A stretch of DNA of 64,000 nucleotides, from the NCBI GenBank assembly GCA_016868815.1, contig VGFQ01000001.1, positions 310,001-374,000 on the forward strand, in the 5' to 3' direction. Positions within the stretch are counted from its first letter, which is position 1. Every line of letters starts with the position of its first letter. Source of the stretch: Bacteroidota bacterium (GTDB taxonomy: Bacteria > Bacteroidota > Bacteroidia > Chitinophagales > Chitinophagaceae). The translations under genes and the position numbers were made by a program. The notes below the pieces were generated by a model. It made no database searches, was not told the DNA's origin, and worked only from the letters and a program-made list of their open reading frames with translations. Shown in pieces: positions 9,250 through 19,400 of this stretch.

Positions 9250-10380
9250 TCAGTTGTCCTCTGGAAGGATGACCCCCTTCTTGCGGAAAGCCTGGATTTT
9301 GTCCATATTGATGGTGGGGATCCCCATCTGAGGGTTCTTACGCTCCTGGTGTACCCTCCTGATATAGAGGAGAAACCAAGTACCGAGACATGCCACTCCT
9401 ACTAGGATCAGTATGGAAAAGGTGGTACCCAACCCTTGTAAGACAAAGGCCAATAAGATGAAGAGTACGTTGGCAGCTGCCAGGGTATAGGTGACCGCGG
9501 TATGGCTGAAACCCAGGTCTAGCAACAGATGGTGCAGGTGTTTCTGGTCAGGGGATAACGGAGAACGACCCTTCAAAACCCGGAGTGAAAAAACCCGGAG
9601 CGTGTCAAACAAAGGAACCATAAGGATCGAAAAGCCAATGGCCGCCGAAGTTTCAAGTTGAATGGGAGCCAGCGGTTTGGTCGCAGAAGATATGAAATGG
9701 ATCACTAGGATGGCATTCACCAACCCCAATAGGAGTGAGCCAGTGTCGCCCATAAAGATGCGGGCAGGAGCTTGGTTGAAAATCAGAAAGCCGAGGAGAC
9801 TGCCGGTTGTGATAAATCCCAGCAGCGCATAGGGAAGATCCCCTGCACTATAGAAGAAAAGCCCAAAAGCCGCAGTGGTAATTATCCCGAGCGTAGCCGC
9901 CAACCCATCCACGCCATCAATGAGATTGAAGGAGTTCACAATGACGATGATGGTGAAGATGGTGAAAGGCACACTCATAATTTCCGGTAACTCATTGAAG
10001 CCAAAGAATCCATACATGCTATGGATCTTGATGCCCCCTTTCTGCATTATGATGAAGGCAGCTATGAACTGTCCCAGCAGCTTCTTGATGGGCGTCAGCA
10101 CCAGGATGTCATCTTTCATGCCCAAGAAAAAGATCACAAGCATGGAGGCGAAGAAATACTGAAACTCTGGCGCCGACATGAAAGGCACGAATAAGAGGAT
10201 GGCCAGGGCTAGCCCCGCAAAGATACCAAGCCCACCCAGTGAGGGGATTGGAGTATTATGAAGCTTTCTGGGGCCCGGTGAGTCGTACAGTTTCTTCCAT
10301 TCCGCCACCGTGATGATGATGGGAATAGACATATATGTGATGAGGAAAGAAAGGGATGAGCTCAGCAGAATTTTATCCAT
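9250..10380 (-). CDS. Undecaprenyl-phosphate glycosyl-1-phosphate transferase, WecA/TagO/MraY family
   Basis: A 376-residue polytopic membrane enzyme. The family transfers a sugar-1-phosphate, usually GlcNAc-1-phosphate, to undecaprenyl phosphate to start surface glycan synthesis. Motifs in order: GMKDD (Mg-binding aspartates), NSFNLIDGVDGLA, FMGDTGSLLLG and DQKHLHHLLLDLG (the cytoplasmic His-rich loop). The last motif and the absence of MraY-specific features favour the WecA/TagO branch over MraY. It likely feeds the polysaccharide machinery elsewhere in the window (CapD, GT4, flippase), though it is not in an operon with them. Confidence 0.9.
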   Translation of the reverse strand: MDKILLSSSLSFLITYMSIPIIITVAEWKKLYDSPGPRKLHNTPIPSLGGLGIFAGLALAILLFVPFMSAPEFQYFFASMLVIFFLGMKDDILVLTPIKKLLGQFIAAFIIMQKGGIKIHSMYGFFGFNELPEIMSVPFTIFTIIVIVNSFNLIDGVDGLAATLGIITTAAFGLFFYSAGDLPYALLGFITTGSLLGFLIFNQAPARIFMGDTGSLLLGLVNAILVIHFISSATKPLAPIQLETSAAIGFSILMVPLFDTLRVFSLRVLKGRSPLSPDQKHLHHLLLDLGFSHTAVTYTLAAANVLFILLAFVLQGLGTTFSILILVGVACLGTWFLLYIRRVHQERKNPQMGIPTINMDKIQAFRKKGVILPEDN

Positions 10381-10608
10381 ACATCTATCGTATACGTCTC
10401 GTAGCTATGGTCAGTTATCAGGCAGGGCGGCCCGCAGATGAACTGCCAGATGTAGGATAACGGCTAATCCGACATAAATTTAGTAAGAATTTATGAATTT
10501 GATTGTGATCAGCGTCGATTATTTTCGGCCTTTTGCCGATAGGCAGGGCCATCATGCCTGCCGGTAGTGCCTTGGGCAGACTTGCCACCTGCTTCTGGCA
10601 ACATATCG

Positions 10609-10616
10609 TACCTTTG
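10609..10616 (+). promoter_or_regulatory. -7 box of the transketolase gene
   Basis: TACCTTTG, an exact TAnnTTTG match, 18 bases before the ATG. A TTG at 10582-10584 is 24 bases upstream, slightly long for a -33 element. Confidence 0.55.
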
Positions 10617-10634
10617 ACAGAACCTGATTTAACT

Positions 10635-11471
10635 ATGATCCATCGCCTAGAAGCGACTGCCAGCCAAGTCCGCAGGGATATTGTCCGCATGGTCCACGCA
10701 GCACAAAGCGGCCATCCCGGTGGATCACTGGGCTGTGCCGACTTCTTGACGGCCCTCTATTTCAAGGTCATGCAGCATAACCCCTCCTTCCAGATGGAAG
10801 GTAGCGGCGAGGATGTGTTCATCCTTTCGAATGGTCATATATCGCCTGTCTTCTACTCCGTGCTCGCCCGGTCAGGCTATTTCTCCGTGAGCGAACTGGC
10901 CAGTTTCAGAAAAATCGACAGCCGCCTGCAAGGGCATCCTGCCACCCATGAGCACCTCCCGGGCATCCGCATCGCCAGCGGGTCGCTGGGGCAAGGCCTG
11001 AGCGTTGCCGCCGGGCTGGCACTGGCCAAAAAGATGGATGGAGATCCAGGACTTGTCTATTCCCTCCATGGGGATGGAGAGCTGCAGGAAGGGCAAATCT
11101 GGGAGGCAGCCCTCTTTGCAGCCCATCATGGCATCGACAATCTGCTGTCGACGGTCGATTGGAACGGACAGCAGATAGATGGCCCCACACAGAAAGTGAT
11201 AGACCTGGGCGATCTCCGGTCGAAGTTTGTGGCTTTTGGCTGGGCCACCGTCGAGATGCAAGGGAATGAGATGGCTGCCGTCCTCAAAGGACTAGAAGAG
11301 GCCAAATCCCGTACCCGGCAAGGAAAGCCCGTCGCCATCCTCATGCGTACCACCATGGGCGCAGGGGTCGACTTCATGGAAAATGACCATGGCTGGCATG
11401 GCATCGCCCCCAACGACGACCAGCTCCAACGGGCGCTGGCGCAACTTCCGGAAACGCTAGGTGACTGGTGA
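10635..11471 (+). CDS. Transketolase, N-terminal (thiamine-diphosphate PP) subunit
   Basis: A 278-residue protein equal to the N-terminal half of transketolase. It has SGHPGGSLGCADFLTALYF, GSLGQGLSVAAGLALAKK and the thiamine-diphosphate motif HGDGELQEGQIWEAALFAA, followed by the D-N type metal ligand region (VDWNGQQIDG). Split transketolases need a separate C-terminal subunit carrying the pyrimidine-binding domain, usually encoded directly downstream. Here the next gene is on the opposite strand 7 bases away, and no such subunit occurs in the window. The ATG at 10635 is supported by homology and by the promoter box at 10609. Confidence 0.9.
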   Translation: MIHRLEATASQVRRDIVRMVHAAQSGHPGGSLGCADFLTALYFKVMQHNPSFQMEGSGEDVFILSNGHISPVFYSVLARSGYFSVSELASFRKIDSRLQGHPATHEHLPGIRIASGSLGQGLSVAAGLALAKKMDGDPGLVYSLHGDGELQEGQIWEAALFAAHHGIDNLLSTVDWNGQQIDGPTQKVIDLGDLRSKFVAFGWATVEMQGNEMAAVLKGLEEAKSRTRQGKPVAILMRTTMGAGVDFMENDHGWHGIAPNDDQLQRALAQLPETLGDW

Positions 11472-11478
11472 TTCCCTT

Positions 11479-12699
11479 TTAATTGCGGAGTTGCAATGGC
11501 TGACGGGCAGCCCCCGTCGCCGGAAACCAGCAAGCCAAGAGGCCGATAGTCATAGCCGTCCCTCCAACCAACAGGAAATCCTGATAACGCAGGTCCACCG
11601 GATAGCGATCGATTAAAAAAGACCGCCCCTCCAATGGCACCAGCCCATACTGATCTTGCAGCCAGCAAAGGCATACTGCCACAACCATCCCAGCCACCAT
11701 GCCGATGGCAGTAAGCAAAAATCCTTCAGATATAAAGATGCCCCGAATCAAACCAGGCCCGGCTCCCATGGCTTGCAGCACTTGTATGTCCCTCCTTTTT
11801 TCCAGCACCAGCATGCTCAACGCTCCAATCATATTGAAAGCCGCCACCAGCAAGATCAGTGAGAAGATGGTATAGATAGCCCATTTCTCAAGCCGGATGG
11901 TTGCATACAAATTCTCATTCTGTGCATAGCGGTCCAGCACCTTGAAGCCTGCACCCAAGAGCCTGGAAATTTCCTTTTGCGCCACCACTGCGTCAGCCCC
12001 CGGCCGAAGGGAAATCTCGTAAGCGGTACAATCCCCCTCCCCTAACTGCGTCTGCTGGCGGACAAAGGCAAGATTTGTCACCAGCACTTTGTTGTCGAAC
12101 TCCGGCTGGATGGCAAAACTGCCTACAGGCATGACCTCGCCCTGGCTGAGCGAGGCCATCGGATCAGACAAATCCGTCGCACCGGCACGGGGCATGTAGA
12201 GAGATAAAGTCGTTAAACTGCGGTCAGACAGCACCCCGACGGCGTTTTCCACCCCCACCCCCAGGACGGCCTGAGGGCGCTCCACATCCCCCGTAGCATA
12301 GGAGCCACGGACCAGCTTTCCCGGCAGGCCAGACACCTGGGGATACGCGCGATCCACCCCTTTGACTTGTACAAAAACCTGGTACTCCCCCTGACGCAAC
12401 ATACCCTTCTGCTCCACCACTTCGCAGAAGTCTTGTACAGACGGATTCCTACGAATGGAATCTTTCAAGCCAGGTGGCAGGTTGGCAAGTCGTACTGCCG
12501 ATGGCTCAATGCGCAAGTCCGCGTAGTAAGCCCCATAGAGAGAATGCACCAGCCGCTCAAAACCATTGAAAGCACTCAGGATCACGATCAGAGAGGCCGT
12601 CCCGACCATGATAGCAGACACGCTGACCCATGCTATGATGTGGATCGCCTGGGTCGTCTGGCCCGCCCATAGGTACCGCCACGCAAACCGAAGGCGCAT
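11479..12699 (-). CDS. FtsX/LolC-type ABC transporter permease
   Basis: A 406-residue MacB/FtsX-fold permease. The N-terminus (FAWRYLWAGQTTQAIHIIAW) leads into the first membrane helix, a ~230-residue extracytoplasmic domain follows, and three C-terminal helices end the protein. The line LVLEKRRDIQVLQAMGAGP is the coupling region typical of LolC/LolE and FtsX permeases. A lipoprotein-release or outer-membrane trafficking role is the usual guess, but no ATP-binding partner is adjacent. The ATG at 12699 is preferred over a TTG at 12708 that overlaps rbfA. It lies immediately downstream of rbfA and is probably co-transcribed. Confidence 0.87.
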   Translation of the reverse strand: MRLRFAWRYLWAGQTTQAIHIIAWVSVSAIMVGTASLIVILSAFNGFERLVHSLYGAYYADLRIEPSAVRLANLPPGLKDSIRRNPSVQDFCEVVEQKGMLRQGEYQVFVQVKGVDRAYPQVSGLPGKLVRGSYATGDVERPQAVLGVGVENAVGVLSDRSLTTLSLYMPRAGATDLSDPMASLSQGEVMPVGSFAIQPEFDNKVLVTNLAFVRQQTQLGEGDCTAYEISLRPGADAVVAQKEISRLLGAGFKVLDRYAQNENLYATIRLEKWAIYTIFSLILLVAAFNMIGALSMLVLEKRRDIQVLQAMGAGPGLIRGIFISEGFLLTAIGMVAGMVVAVCLCWLQDQYGLVPLEGRSFLIDRYPVDLRYQDFLLVGGTAMTIGLLACWFPATGAARQPLQLRN

Positions 12700-12704
12700 G
12701 CCGC

Positions 12705-13079
12705 TCAAGACTTTTTTCCCTCCTGAATCTGACGGAAGATCTCCTCCATCCGAAAGACGTGATCGAGAGTGTCATCGATGAAAAACCTCAGTTCTGGAAT
12801 CCTCCGCAGCTGATGCTTGACGCGGAGGGAAAGCTCTCTTTTGATATCTCCAGCGCGGGACTCGATTTTGTGGAAACACTGTTCCGCGTGTCCCACCTGG
12901 AAAAAGCTCAGATAGATTCTGGCCTCTAAAAGGTCGGGCGTCAGCTTCACCGAAGAGATAGACACCATGCCCCCATTCATCCGGTGCAGGCTAAGCCGCT
13001 GGAAGATGCCGTTCAACTCTTCCAATAAGACACTGGCCACTTGCTTCTGTCGTTTGCCTTCCTGCATAAGGGGATGCAT
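12705..13079 (-). CDS. rbfA: Ribosome-binding factor A
   Basis: A 124-residue RbfA, which binds the 30S subunit during late 16S rRNA maturation. Signature features are KRQKQVASVLLEELNGIFQR at the start, SSVKLTPDLLEARIYLSFF in the KH-like core and LRRIPELRFFIDDTLDHVFR near the end. The start is either the ATG at 13079 or the one at 13067; the upstream TTG at 13121 is unlikely because the region contains the opposite-strand promoter for the ABC gene. FtsX follows directly. Confidence 0.9.
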   Translation of the reverse strand: MHPLMQEGKRQKQVASVLLEELNGIFQRLSLHRMNGGMVSISSVKLTPDLLEARIYLSFFQVGHAEQCFHKIESRAGDIKRELSLRVKHQLRRIPELRFFIDDTLDHVFRMEEIFRQIQEGKKS

Positions 13080-13097
13080 TTCGGCAGTGAAATTAGT

Positions 13098-13105
13098 TAC
13101 TTTTG
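13098..13105 (+). promoter_or_regulatory. -7 box of the ABC exporter gene
   Basis: TACTTTTG, an exact TAnnTTTG match, 36 bases before the ATG at 13142 and in the divergent gap with rbfA. Confidence 0.5.
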
Positions 13106-13141
13106 GCCCACCCGTCTCCAAAAGACCTTCACCTCTCCTAC

Positions 13142-14962
13142 ATGAAGAGCCTTCGGATCATCTTCGGTTATGTCCGAAAGCAGTCGGGCATGGTAGCCGC
13201 CTATGGGGTTGTCAACCTGCTGGCGGCCTTCTTCTCTACGGTCTCGCTCGCGCTCCTCTCCCCCTTTCTGGCCTTGATCTTCGGGATTAGAGGGTCCGCG
13301 GATGCCGGGGGTGACAGTTCCAGCCTGAGCACCCTGACACACCGCCTGGATGGATACCTGGCTGGTATCCTGCACATGCCGGATGGACGAGTCAAGGCTT
13401 TAGGCATCATCTGCATCGTCCTGCTGGCAGCCATCGTCTGCAAGAACCTGTTCCTCTACCTGTCGATGTACCTCCTGGCGCCAATCCGCAACAGCATCCT
13501 CAACGAGATGCGCTCGGAGATGTTCCAGAAGATTCTGCAGCTGCCGGTAGGGTTCTTCAGCGAGCAGCGAAAAGGTGAGGTCATGAGCCGGCTCACCAAC
13601 GACCTTCAGGATGTAGAGTCCTCCACCATCAGCTTCCTAGAGACATTCCTCAGAGAGCCCATTCTGATAGGCTTCTACCTGTTTGCCATGGTGAGCTTAA
13701 GCCCTGAGCTGTCTTTGTTCCTGTTGGTCTTCCTGCCCGTAGCTGGCCTGGTGATCGGACGCATCGGCAGGTCCTTGAAAAAAGTTTCAACGCAGGTGCA
13801 GGAAAAACTGGGAGACATACTCAGTACCATTGAAGAGACGCTGGGAGGCATCCGCATCCTCAAAGCCTTCAATGCAGAAGCCCATCAACTCCATAAGTTT
13901 GAGGCCGAAAACCGTGCCCTGCTGGCGATGAAGAATCATGCCAACCGCCGTCGAGATCTCGCGTCACCTGTCTCAGAGACCCTGGGCGTAATGGCTGTCT
14001 GCTGTGTGCTCTTCTACGGAGGGAGACTGGTACTAACCGATCGGTTTGGGCTGCCAGCTACCGACTTCCTCACCTACATCGCCATCTTCACCCAGATCAT
14101 CAACCCACTCAAAGCCCTCAGCACCGCGTCGTACAATATCAGAAAAGGAGCTGCCAGCATAGAGCGGATCCGGCACCTCATCCAGGAGCCGGAGATGGTA
14201 AAAGACCAGCAGGCCCCGGTACGGATCAACACATTCAAAGAGGGCATTGAATACAGGCGTGTCAGTTTCAGCCATCAGGGGACACCAATCCTTCAAGACA
14301 TCAACCTCTCCATCCCTAAAGGATCTACTCTGGCATTGGTAGGGTCCTCCGGTTCTGGCAAGTCAAGCCTGGCAGACCTCTTACCTCGTTTTCACGACGT
14401 CTCGGAAGGAGAAATTTTGTTGGACGGCGTAGACATCCGGCACTATGCCATGAAAGACCTCCGCAACCTCATGGGAATCGTCACGCAGGATCCACTGCTC
14501 TTCAACGACACCATTGCAGCCAACATCGCCCTGGGCAAGCCAAATGCAAGCCCTGCCGACATAGAGACGGCAGCCCGCGTGGCCAATGCCCATACATTCA
14601 TCTCCCGCCGACCCGGTGGTTATCTATCTCCCACGGGTGACCGCGGCGCCAAACTCAGCGGTGGGGAAAAACAGCGGGTGACCATTGCTCGTGCCGTGCT
14701 GAAGAATCCACCCATCTTGATACTCGATGAAGCCACCTCCTCCCTGGATACAGAGAGCGAAAAACTCGTACAGGACGCCCTGTTCCAACTGATGAAAGAT
14801 AGGACCAGCCTCGTAATCGCCCACCGACTGTCCACCGTGAGGCATGCCGATGAGATCATTGTGCTCGAGAAAGGCCGGATCGTGGAACGAGGCAAACACG
14901 ACGCCTTGATGGCCCAACAAGGCATCTACGCCCGACTGGTCGAGATGCAAGAAGTCAGATAA
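13142..14962 (+). CDS. MsbA-like ABC exporter (fused membrane and ATPase domains)
   Basis: A 606-residue half-transporter: six membrane helices over residues ~1-310, then an ATP-binding cassette. Walker A GSSGSGKSS is near residue 401, the Q-loop VTQDPLLFND follows, the signature LSGGEKQRV is near 504, Walker B ILILDEATSSLD near 525, and the switch IAHRLSTV near 560. The family exports lipids, lipid-linked glycans or peptides as a homodimer. Lipid A-core flipping (MsbA) is a reasonable guess for a Gram-negative bacterium but is not proven by sequence. The ATG at 13142 is chosen because an upstream TTG at 13103 falls inside the promoter box. Confidence 0.9.
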   Translation: MKSLRIIFGYVRKQSGMVAAYGVVNLLAAFFSTVSLALLSPFLALIFGIRGSADAGGDSSSLSTLTHRLDGYLAGILHMPDGRVKALGIICIVLLAAIVCKNLFLYLSMYLLAPIRNSILNEMRSEMFQKILQLPVGFFSEQRKGEVMSRLTNDLQDVESSTISFLETFLREPILIGFYLFAMVSLSPELSLFLLVFLPVAGLVIGRIGRSLKKVSTQVQEKLGDILSTIEETLGGIRILKAFNAEAHQLHKFEAENRALLAMKNHANRRRDLASPVSETLGVMAVCCVLFYGGRLVLTDRFGLPATDFLTYIAIFTQIINPLKALSTASYNIRKGAASIERIRHLIQEPEMVKDQQAPVRINTFKEGIEYRRVSFSHQGTPILQDINLSIPKGSTLALVGSSGSGKSSLADLLPRFHDVSEGEILLDGVDIRHYAMKDLRNLMGIVTQDPLLFNDTIAANIALGKPNASPADIETAARVANAHTFISRRPGGYLSPTGDRGAKLSGGEKQRVTIARAVLKNPPILILDEATSSLDTESEKLVQDALFQLMKDRTSLVIAHRLSTVRHADEIIVLEKGRIVERGKHDALMAQQGIYARLVEMQEVR

Positions 14963-15000
14963 AGGACGAAGACAGGCCCCCGGCGTGGGCAGCAGAACCT

Positions 15001-16398
15001 CTACTGAACATTCGAGGTCTTGGTCTTGCCAGTCTTCGCCTCAATACTGAGGGTGGCATGGGGCACAGCCTTCAATCTTGCCTTGTCGATCAGCTTGCCC
15101 GTCTCCCGGCAGATCCCATAGGTCTTGTTCTCGATCCGCACGAGGGCCTTTTCCAACTTATCGATGAAATCAAGCTGCCGACTGGCCATCTGGCTGAGGT
15201 GTTCGCGCTCATTGCTCGCACTTCCATCTTCCATGGTCATATAACGGTTGTCCGTCTCATCACCGCTCATCTCATCTGTCCGGGTGATGTAACCATGTAG
15301 ATAGGCAAGCTCCTGACGGGCAGCATCCAGCTTCTTAATCACAATGTCTTTGAATTCCTGGAGTTCTGCATCACTATACCTCAAGGAGGGTCCTGAATGG
15401 TCATACATGGGTCTATCCAACACAGATTTCGTGAATTCAGGTTCATATTTTCGGGCAGTCGTCGTGTGGATTTTCGGCATCACAACGGGCTTCTTAGGCT
15501 TGGCAGCTTCTTGCTGCACCCGGGCGGCCTTCTTCATCTGGACCAGACGGGCGGCCTGCGCGGCAGCCTGGTCGCTGGCAGACTTTGGCGGAGGCGGCAC
15601 GGACTTATTAGTTGCCGACGTAGGGGCAGGAGTTGGCTTGGACGGCAGGGCCGGCTTTCCTGCAACGGCAACCGGTGCTTTGGCAGGCTGGGCTGCCTTC
15701 ATCGGTGGCTTCCCGGCAGGCGTCAACGCTTTGGGGGCTACTGTGGTCGATTTCCCGGCTTTTGGGGTTTGTTTGACGGGGGCTTTGGCAGGTAAGGGTA
15801 CAGGCTTCGGAGGAGTGGATTTGGAGGAAGCAGGCTGCTTAACAGCAGGCAGAGGCTTCTTGGAAGGAGCCGCCTTGGCGGCAGCTGCCTTGGGCGCAGG
15901 GGACTCAGATAGCTTAGGTGCAGACCCACCTTTGGCCATGGGCGCTTTGGTCACAGCCTTAGCAGGGGCCGACTTCGCCGGCACCACCGAAGGCTTGGTA
16001 GCTGCCCCCTTGGCCGTGGCTTTCGTAGCAGTTGCCAAGGGCTTGGATGGAGTTTTCACCGAACCCTTCGAGGGTGCGACTTTGGGAGCTGCCGAAGATG
16101 GTTTTGAAGGGAAGGATGTCTTAACGACCGGTTTTTTTACAGGGGCGGGCTTAGCAGATTTTGCAGGGGCCGGCTTGGCGGGCTTAGCAGATTTTACAGG
16201 GGCCGGCTTGGCGGGCTTAGCAGATTTTGCAGGGGCCGGCTTGGCGGGCTTCTTTGCGGCAGAACTCGACGATACGGAACCAGCTGAAGGCTTAGGAGTC
16301 GTTTTCTTGGCGGGAGCACTGGCCTTCTTGGAATTGACAGCTGGCTTAGAAGAACCCTTTTTAGCGGGGCCTGCAGGTTTTTTGGAGGGTGTTGGCAT
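15001..16398 (-). CDS. DksA/TraR-family protein with long histone-H1-like Lys/Ala/Pro N-terminal tail
   Basis: 465 residues in two parts. Residues 1 to ~320 are low-complexity Lys-Ala-Pro-Ser, with repeated KPAPAKSAKPA-like units, resembling histone H1 tails. Residues ~335-465 are a DksA/TraR domain: a coiled-coil hairpin (residues around KKLDAARQELAYLHGY) with the GDETDNRYMTMEDGSASN turn, then a zinc-finger-like end. The zinc site is dismantled: in the C-x2-C-x17-C-x2-C spacing only the first cysteine remains (C, T, S, A). Bacteroidota relatives of ~125 residues share this degenerate site, so the tail is the unusual part. It likely binds RNA polymerase and, through the basic tail, nucleic acid. 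It starts 3 bases after the ileS stop, so it is co-transcribed with ileS. Confidence 0.85.
   Translation of the reverse strand: MPTPSKKPAGPAKKGSSKPAVNSKKASAPAKKTTPKPSAGSVSSSSAAKKPAKPAPAKSAKPAKPAPVKSAKPAKPAPAKSAKPAPVKKPVVKTSFPSKPSSAAPKVAPSKGSVKTPSKPLATATKATAKGAATKPSVVPAKSAPAKAVTKAPMAKGGSAPKLSESPAPKAAAAKAAPSKKPLPAVKQPASSKSTPPKPVPLPAKAPVKQTPKAGKSTTVAPKALTPAGKPPMKAAQPAKAPVAVAGKPALPSKPTPAPTSATNKSVPPPPKSASDQAAAQAARLVQMKKAARVQQEAAKPKKPVVMPKIHTTTARKYEPEFTKSVLDRPMYDHSGPSLRYSDAELQEFKDIVIKKLDAARQELAYLHGYITRTDEMSGDETDNRYMTMEDGSASNEREHLSQMASRQLDFIDKLEKALVRIENKTYGICRETGKLIDKARLKAVPHATLSIEAKTGKTKTSNVQ
16148..16246 (-). repeat. Three tandem 33-bp units inside the H1-like tail
   Basis: Copies at 16148-16180, 16181-16213 and 16214-16246 are identical except for one base (g to a) in the second. 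Each encodes 11 residues of the KPAPAKSAKPA type. Being in frame, copy number can change without breaking the gene. Confidence 0.9.
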
Positions 16399-16401
16399 GG
16401 G

Positions 16402-19400
16402 CTAACCTGTTTTTGATACCAGAATCCGAAGGGATTCATCATTCACCTCTACATCTATGCCCTCACTGAGTGTTGGGAGAAATTCCATCACCTCAGCCAG
16501 GATTTCGGCGCAAATATAATTTTTATATTGACTGATGGCACCTATCAGAGCCTCCGATCCACACAGTTTCACCTGAACCCTGTCGGCCAACTCATATCCA
16601 CTTTCCTTACGTATGCGCTGGATGCGATTGATCAATTCTCGTGCAATACCCTCATTTTTAAGTTCTTGTGTCACATTTACATCCAAAGCAACAGTCAAGG
16701 GACCTCGCGTTGCCACCATCCAGCCGGGGAGGTCTTCGCTGAGGATTTCAACCTCAGACAGGGAAATCGTCACAGGTTTTCCGTCCAAATCGATGCGCAG
16801 AGACCCGTGCAACTCCAGGTGGCGTATGTCCTCCTGGGCTAGGGTACCCAGGTAGGTGGCAGCCGGCTTCATCAGCGCTCCTAGACGTTTACCTAATACG
16901 ACAAAGTTGGGACGGACTCTTTTTTGAATCACCATATCCTTTTCCCCTGGGAAAGCAATCTCTTTGACATTGACTTCGGCTTTGATCAGGTCCTCTACCT
17001 GCCGAAGCCGAGCTCTGACCGTGTCATCCAGCACAGGGAGTAAGAGTTTCTGCAAAGGCTGACGGACACGGATGTTGACCTTTTTGCGAATGGAAAGCAC
17101 CAGAGAACAAGCATCTTGTGCCAGTTGCATACGTGCCTCGAGTTCAGCATCGATGGCAAGCGCGTCAGCAGCTGGGAAAAGACAGTGATGCACAGATTTG
17201 GCTGTATGACGCCCGGTCACCAAATTGAGGTTGCGGAAGATAGCATCTGCGAAGAAAGGCGAGATAGGTGCCATCAGCCGGACCAGGGTATCCAGACACT
17301 CCAGGAGGGTTTGATAGGCACTCAACTTATCGGTACCATATTCTCCTTTCCAGAAGCGCCTGCGGCTCAGCCGTACATACCAGTTGCTGAGCTGGACATC
17401 TGTGAATTCCTCGATGGAGCGCCCGGCAAGAGTCGGTTCATAGTCATCCATATGCCGCTGCACCTGCCGGATCAGGGAGTGTAGACTGGAGAGGATCCAT
17501 CGGTCAATCTCTGGTCGATCCTGCAAAGGGACAGGCGTTTGCTTGTCTGAAAACCCGTCGACATTGGCATAAAGGGCAAAAAACTGATAGGTGTTAAACA
17601 GGGTGCCGAAGAATTTACGTTGCACCTCCTGGATGCCTTCTATGTCAAACTTTAGGTTGTCCCAGGGAGAGGAGTTGGTGATCAGATACCAGCGAGTAGC
17701 ATCGGCACCATACTGAGCAATGGTGTCAAAGGGATCCACCACGTTGCCGAGTCGCTTACTCATCTTGTTGCCGTTCCGGTCGAGTACAAGTCCGTTGGAG
17801 ACAACGGTCCGGAAGGCTACGGTGTCAAACAGCAGCACACCCAGGGCATGCAGCGTGTAAAACCACCCGCGGGTCTGGTCAACGCCTTCAGCGATGAAGT
17901 CGGCCGGAAAGGCACGCGGCGCACCTTGTTCGGGAGAGATCATATCCTGATGCTCGAAAGGATAGTGCCACTGGGCATAGGGCATCGCTCCGCTGTCGAA
18001 CCAGACGTCTACCAGATCAGGTACTCGGCGCATGGGTCTACCACTGGGGCTCACCAGCACGATTTCATCGACGTATGGCTTGTGAAGGTCATGGACGCCT
18101 ACCTGCAGGAGGTCTCGGTTGACAGTTCCTCCGAGCACATCAGCCGCTTGGCGGATGCCTTCTTCCAGTTCCGTGACAGAGCCAATACATTTTTCTTCCG
18201 TTCCATCCTCCGTCCGCCAGATGGGCAGGGGAGTACCCCAGAAGCGGCTGCGGCTCAGGTTCCAGTCGACCATATTCTCCAGCCAATTTCCAAAACGACC
18301 TTCGCCAGTGGTGGCAGGCTTCCACTGGATGGTCCGGTTCAGCTCAATCATCCTTTCCTTACAGGCGGTAGTACGGATGAACCATGCGTCCAGTGGATAG
18401 TATAGGATGGGTTTGTCCGTCCGCCAGCAATGGGGATAACTATGCTCATATTTCTCCACCCGAAAGGCAAGCCCCTCTTTTTTTAGCCGGACGCAAATAT
18501 CGACGTTCACGTCTTGATAGCCTGGCTCTCCGGTATAATCTTTTACATACCTACCGGCCCATTCTCCGGTCCCCGGCACGAAGCGGCCCTCCCGGTCGAC
18601 CAGGGTGAGGATGCCCAGCCTATGAGATTTACCCACTCGATAGTCGTCGGCTCCGAAGGCAGGGGCTGTGTGGACGATGCCGGTTCCATCCTCGGTCGTC
18701 ACGAAATCACCCGTCACCACGCGGAAGGGGTCGGCACCCGGGGTGATCTCCGCCACCAGATCAGGCCGGTTGGATGCGAAGGGGAGCAGTTGCTGGTATC
18801 GGATGTCTTGCAGTTGCTGCCCGGTAAAGCTTGCCACCACTTGCCAGGGTAAAATCTTGCCACCGTACTGATGAGCGTCTCTGGGGAGGTCGCGGCCCTC
18901 TACCCGAAAATGTCGAGTCAGCAGAGCCGTTGCCAATACCACTGAACAGGGCTGATGGGTATAGGGCTGCACTGTCTTCACCAGGGAATACTCTATGGAA
19001 GGGCCTACCGTAAGCCCCAGGTTGGATGGCAGCGTCCAGGGCGTAGTCGTCCACGCTAGAAAATAAACCTCGTCGCCCCCGGCCTTGGCAAACAAGGGCG
19101 CCGACTCCGGACTTTGCAAGGCACGGAACATGGCCACACAGGAGGTATCCTTGACCAGCTTATACGTTCCAGGCTGGTTGAGCTCATGAGAGCTGAGGCC
19201 CGTACCGGCTGCTGGCGAATACGGCTGGATGCTGACACTTTGGTACAATAATCCTTTGTCATAGAGCCTCTTCAAGCACCACCAGAGGCTCTCGATGTAG
19301 TCTTTTTCAAAGGTTACATATGGCGATTGCAGATCCACCCAATAACCCATCCTACGAGTGATATCGTCCCAGCGGTCCTTATATCGCAGGACCGCCTCCC

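Noticed and set aside
16148..16246. Possible CRISPR-like repeats
   Set aside because: The repeats are directly adjacent, in frame, 33 bp without spacers, and encode a protein tail.
15344..16405. A 353-codon plus-strand open frame opposite the DksA-like gene
   Set aside because: It is the mirror of the Lys/Ala/Pro repeats (rich in Gly, Ala, Leu, Phe) and has no start context; a shadow of the real gene.
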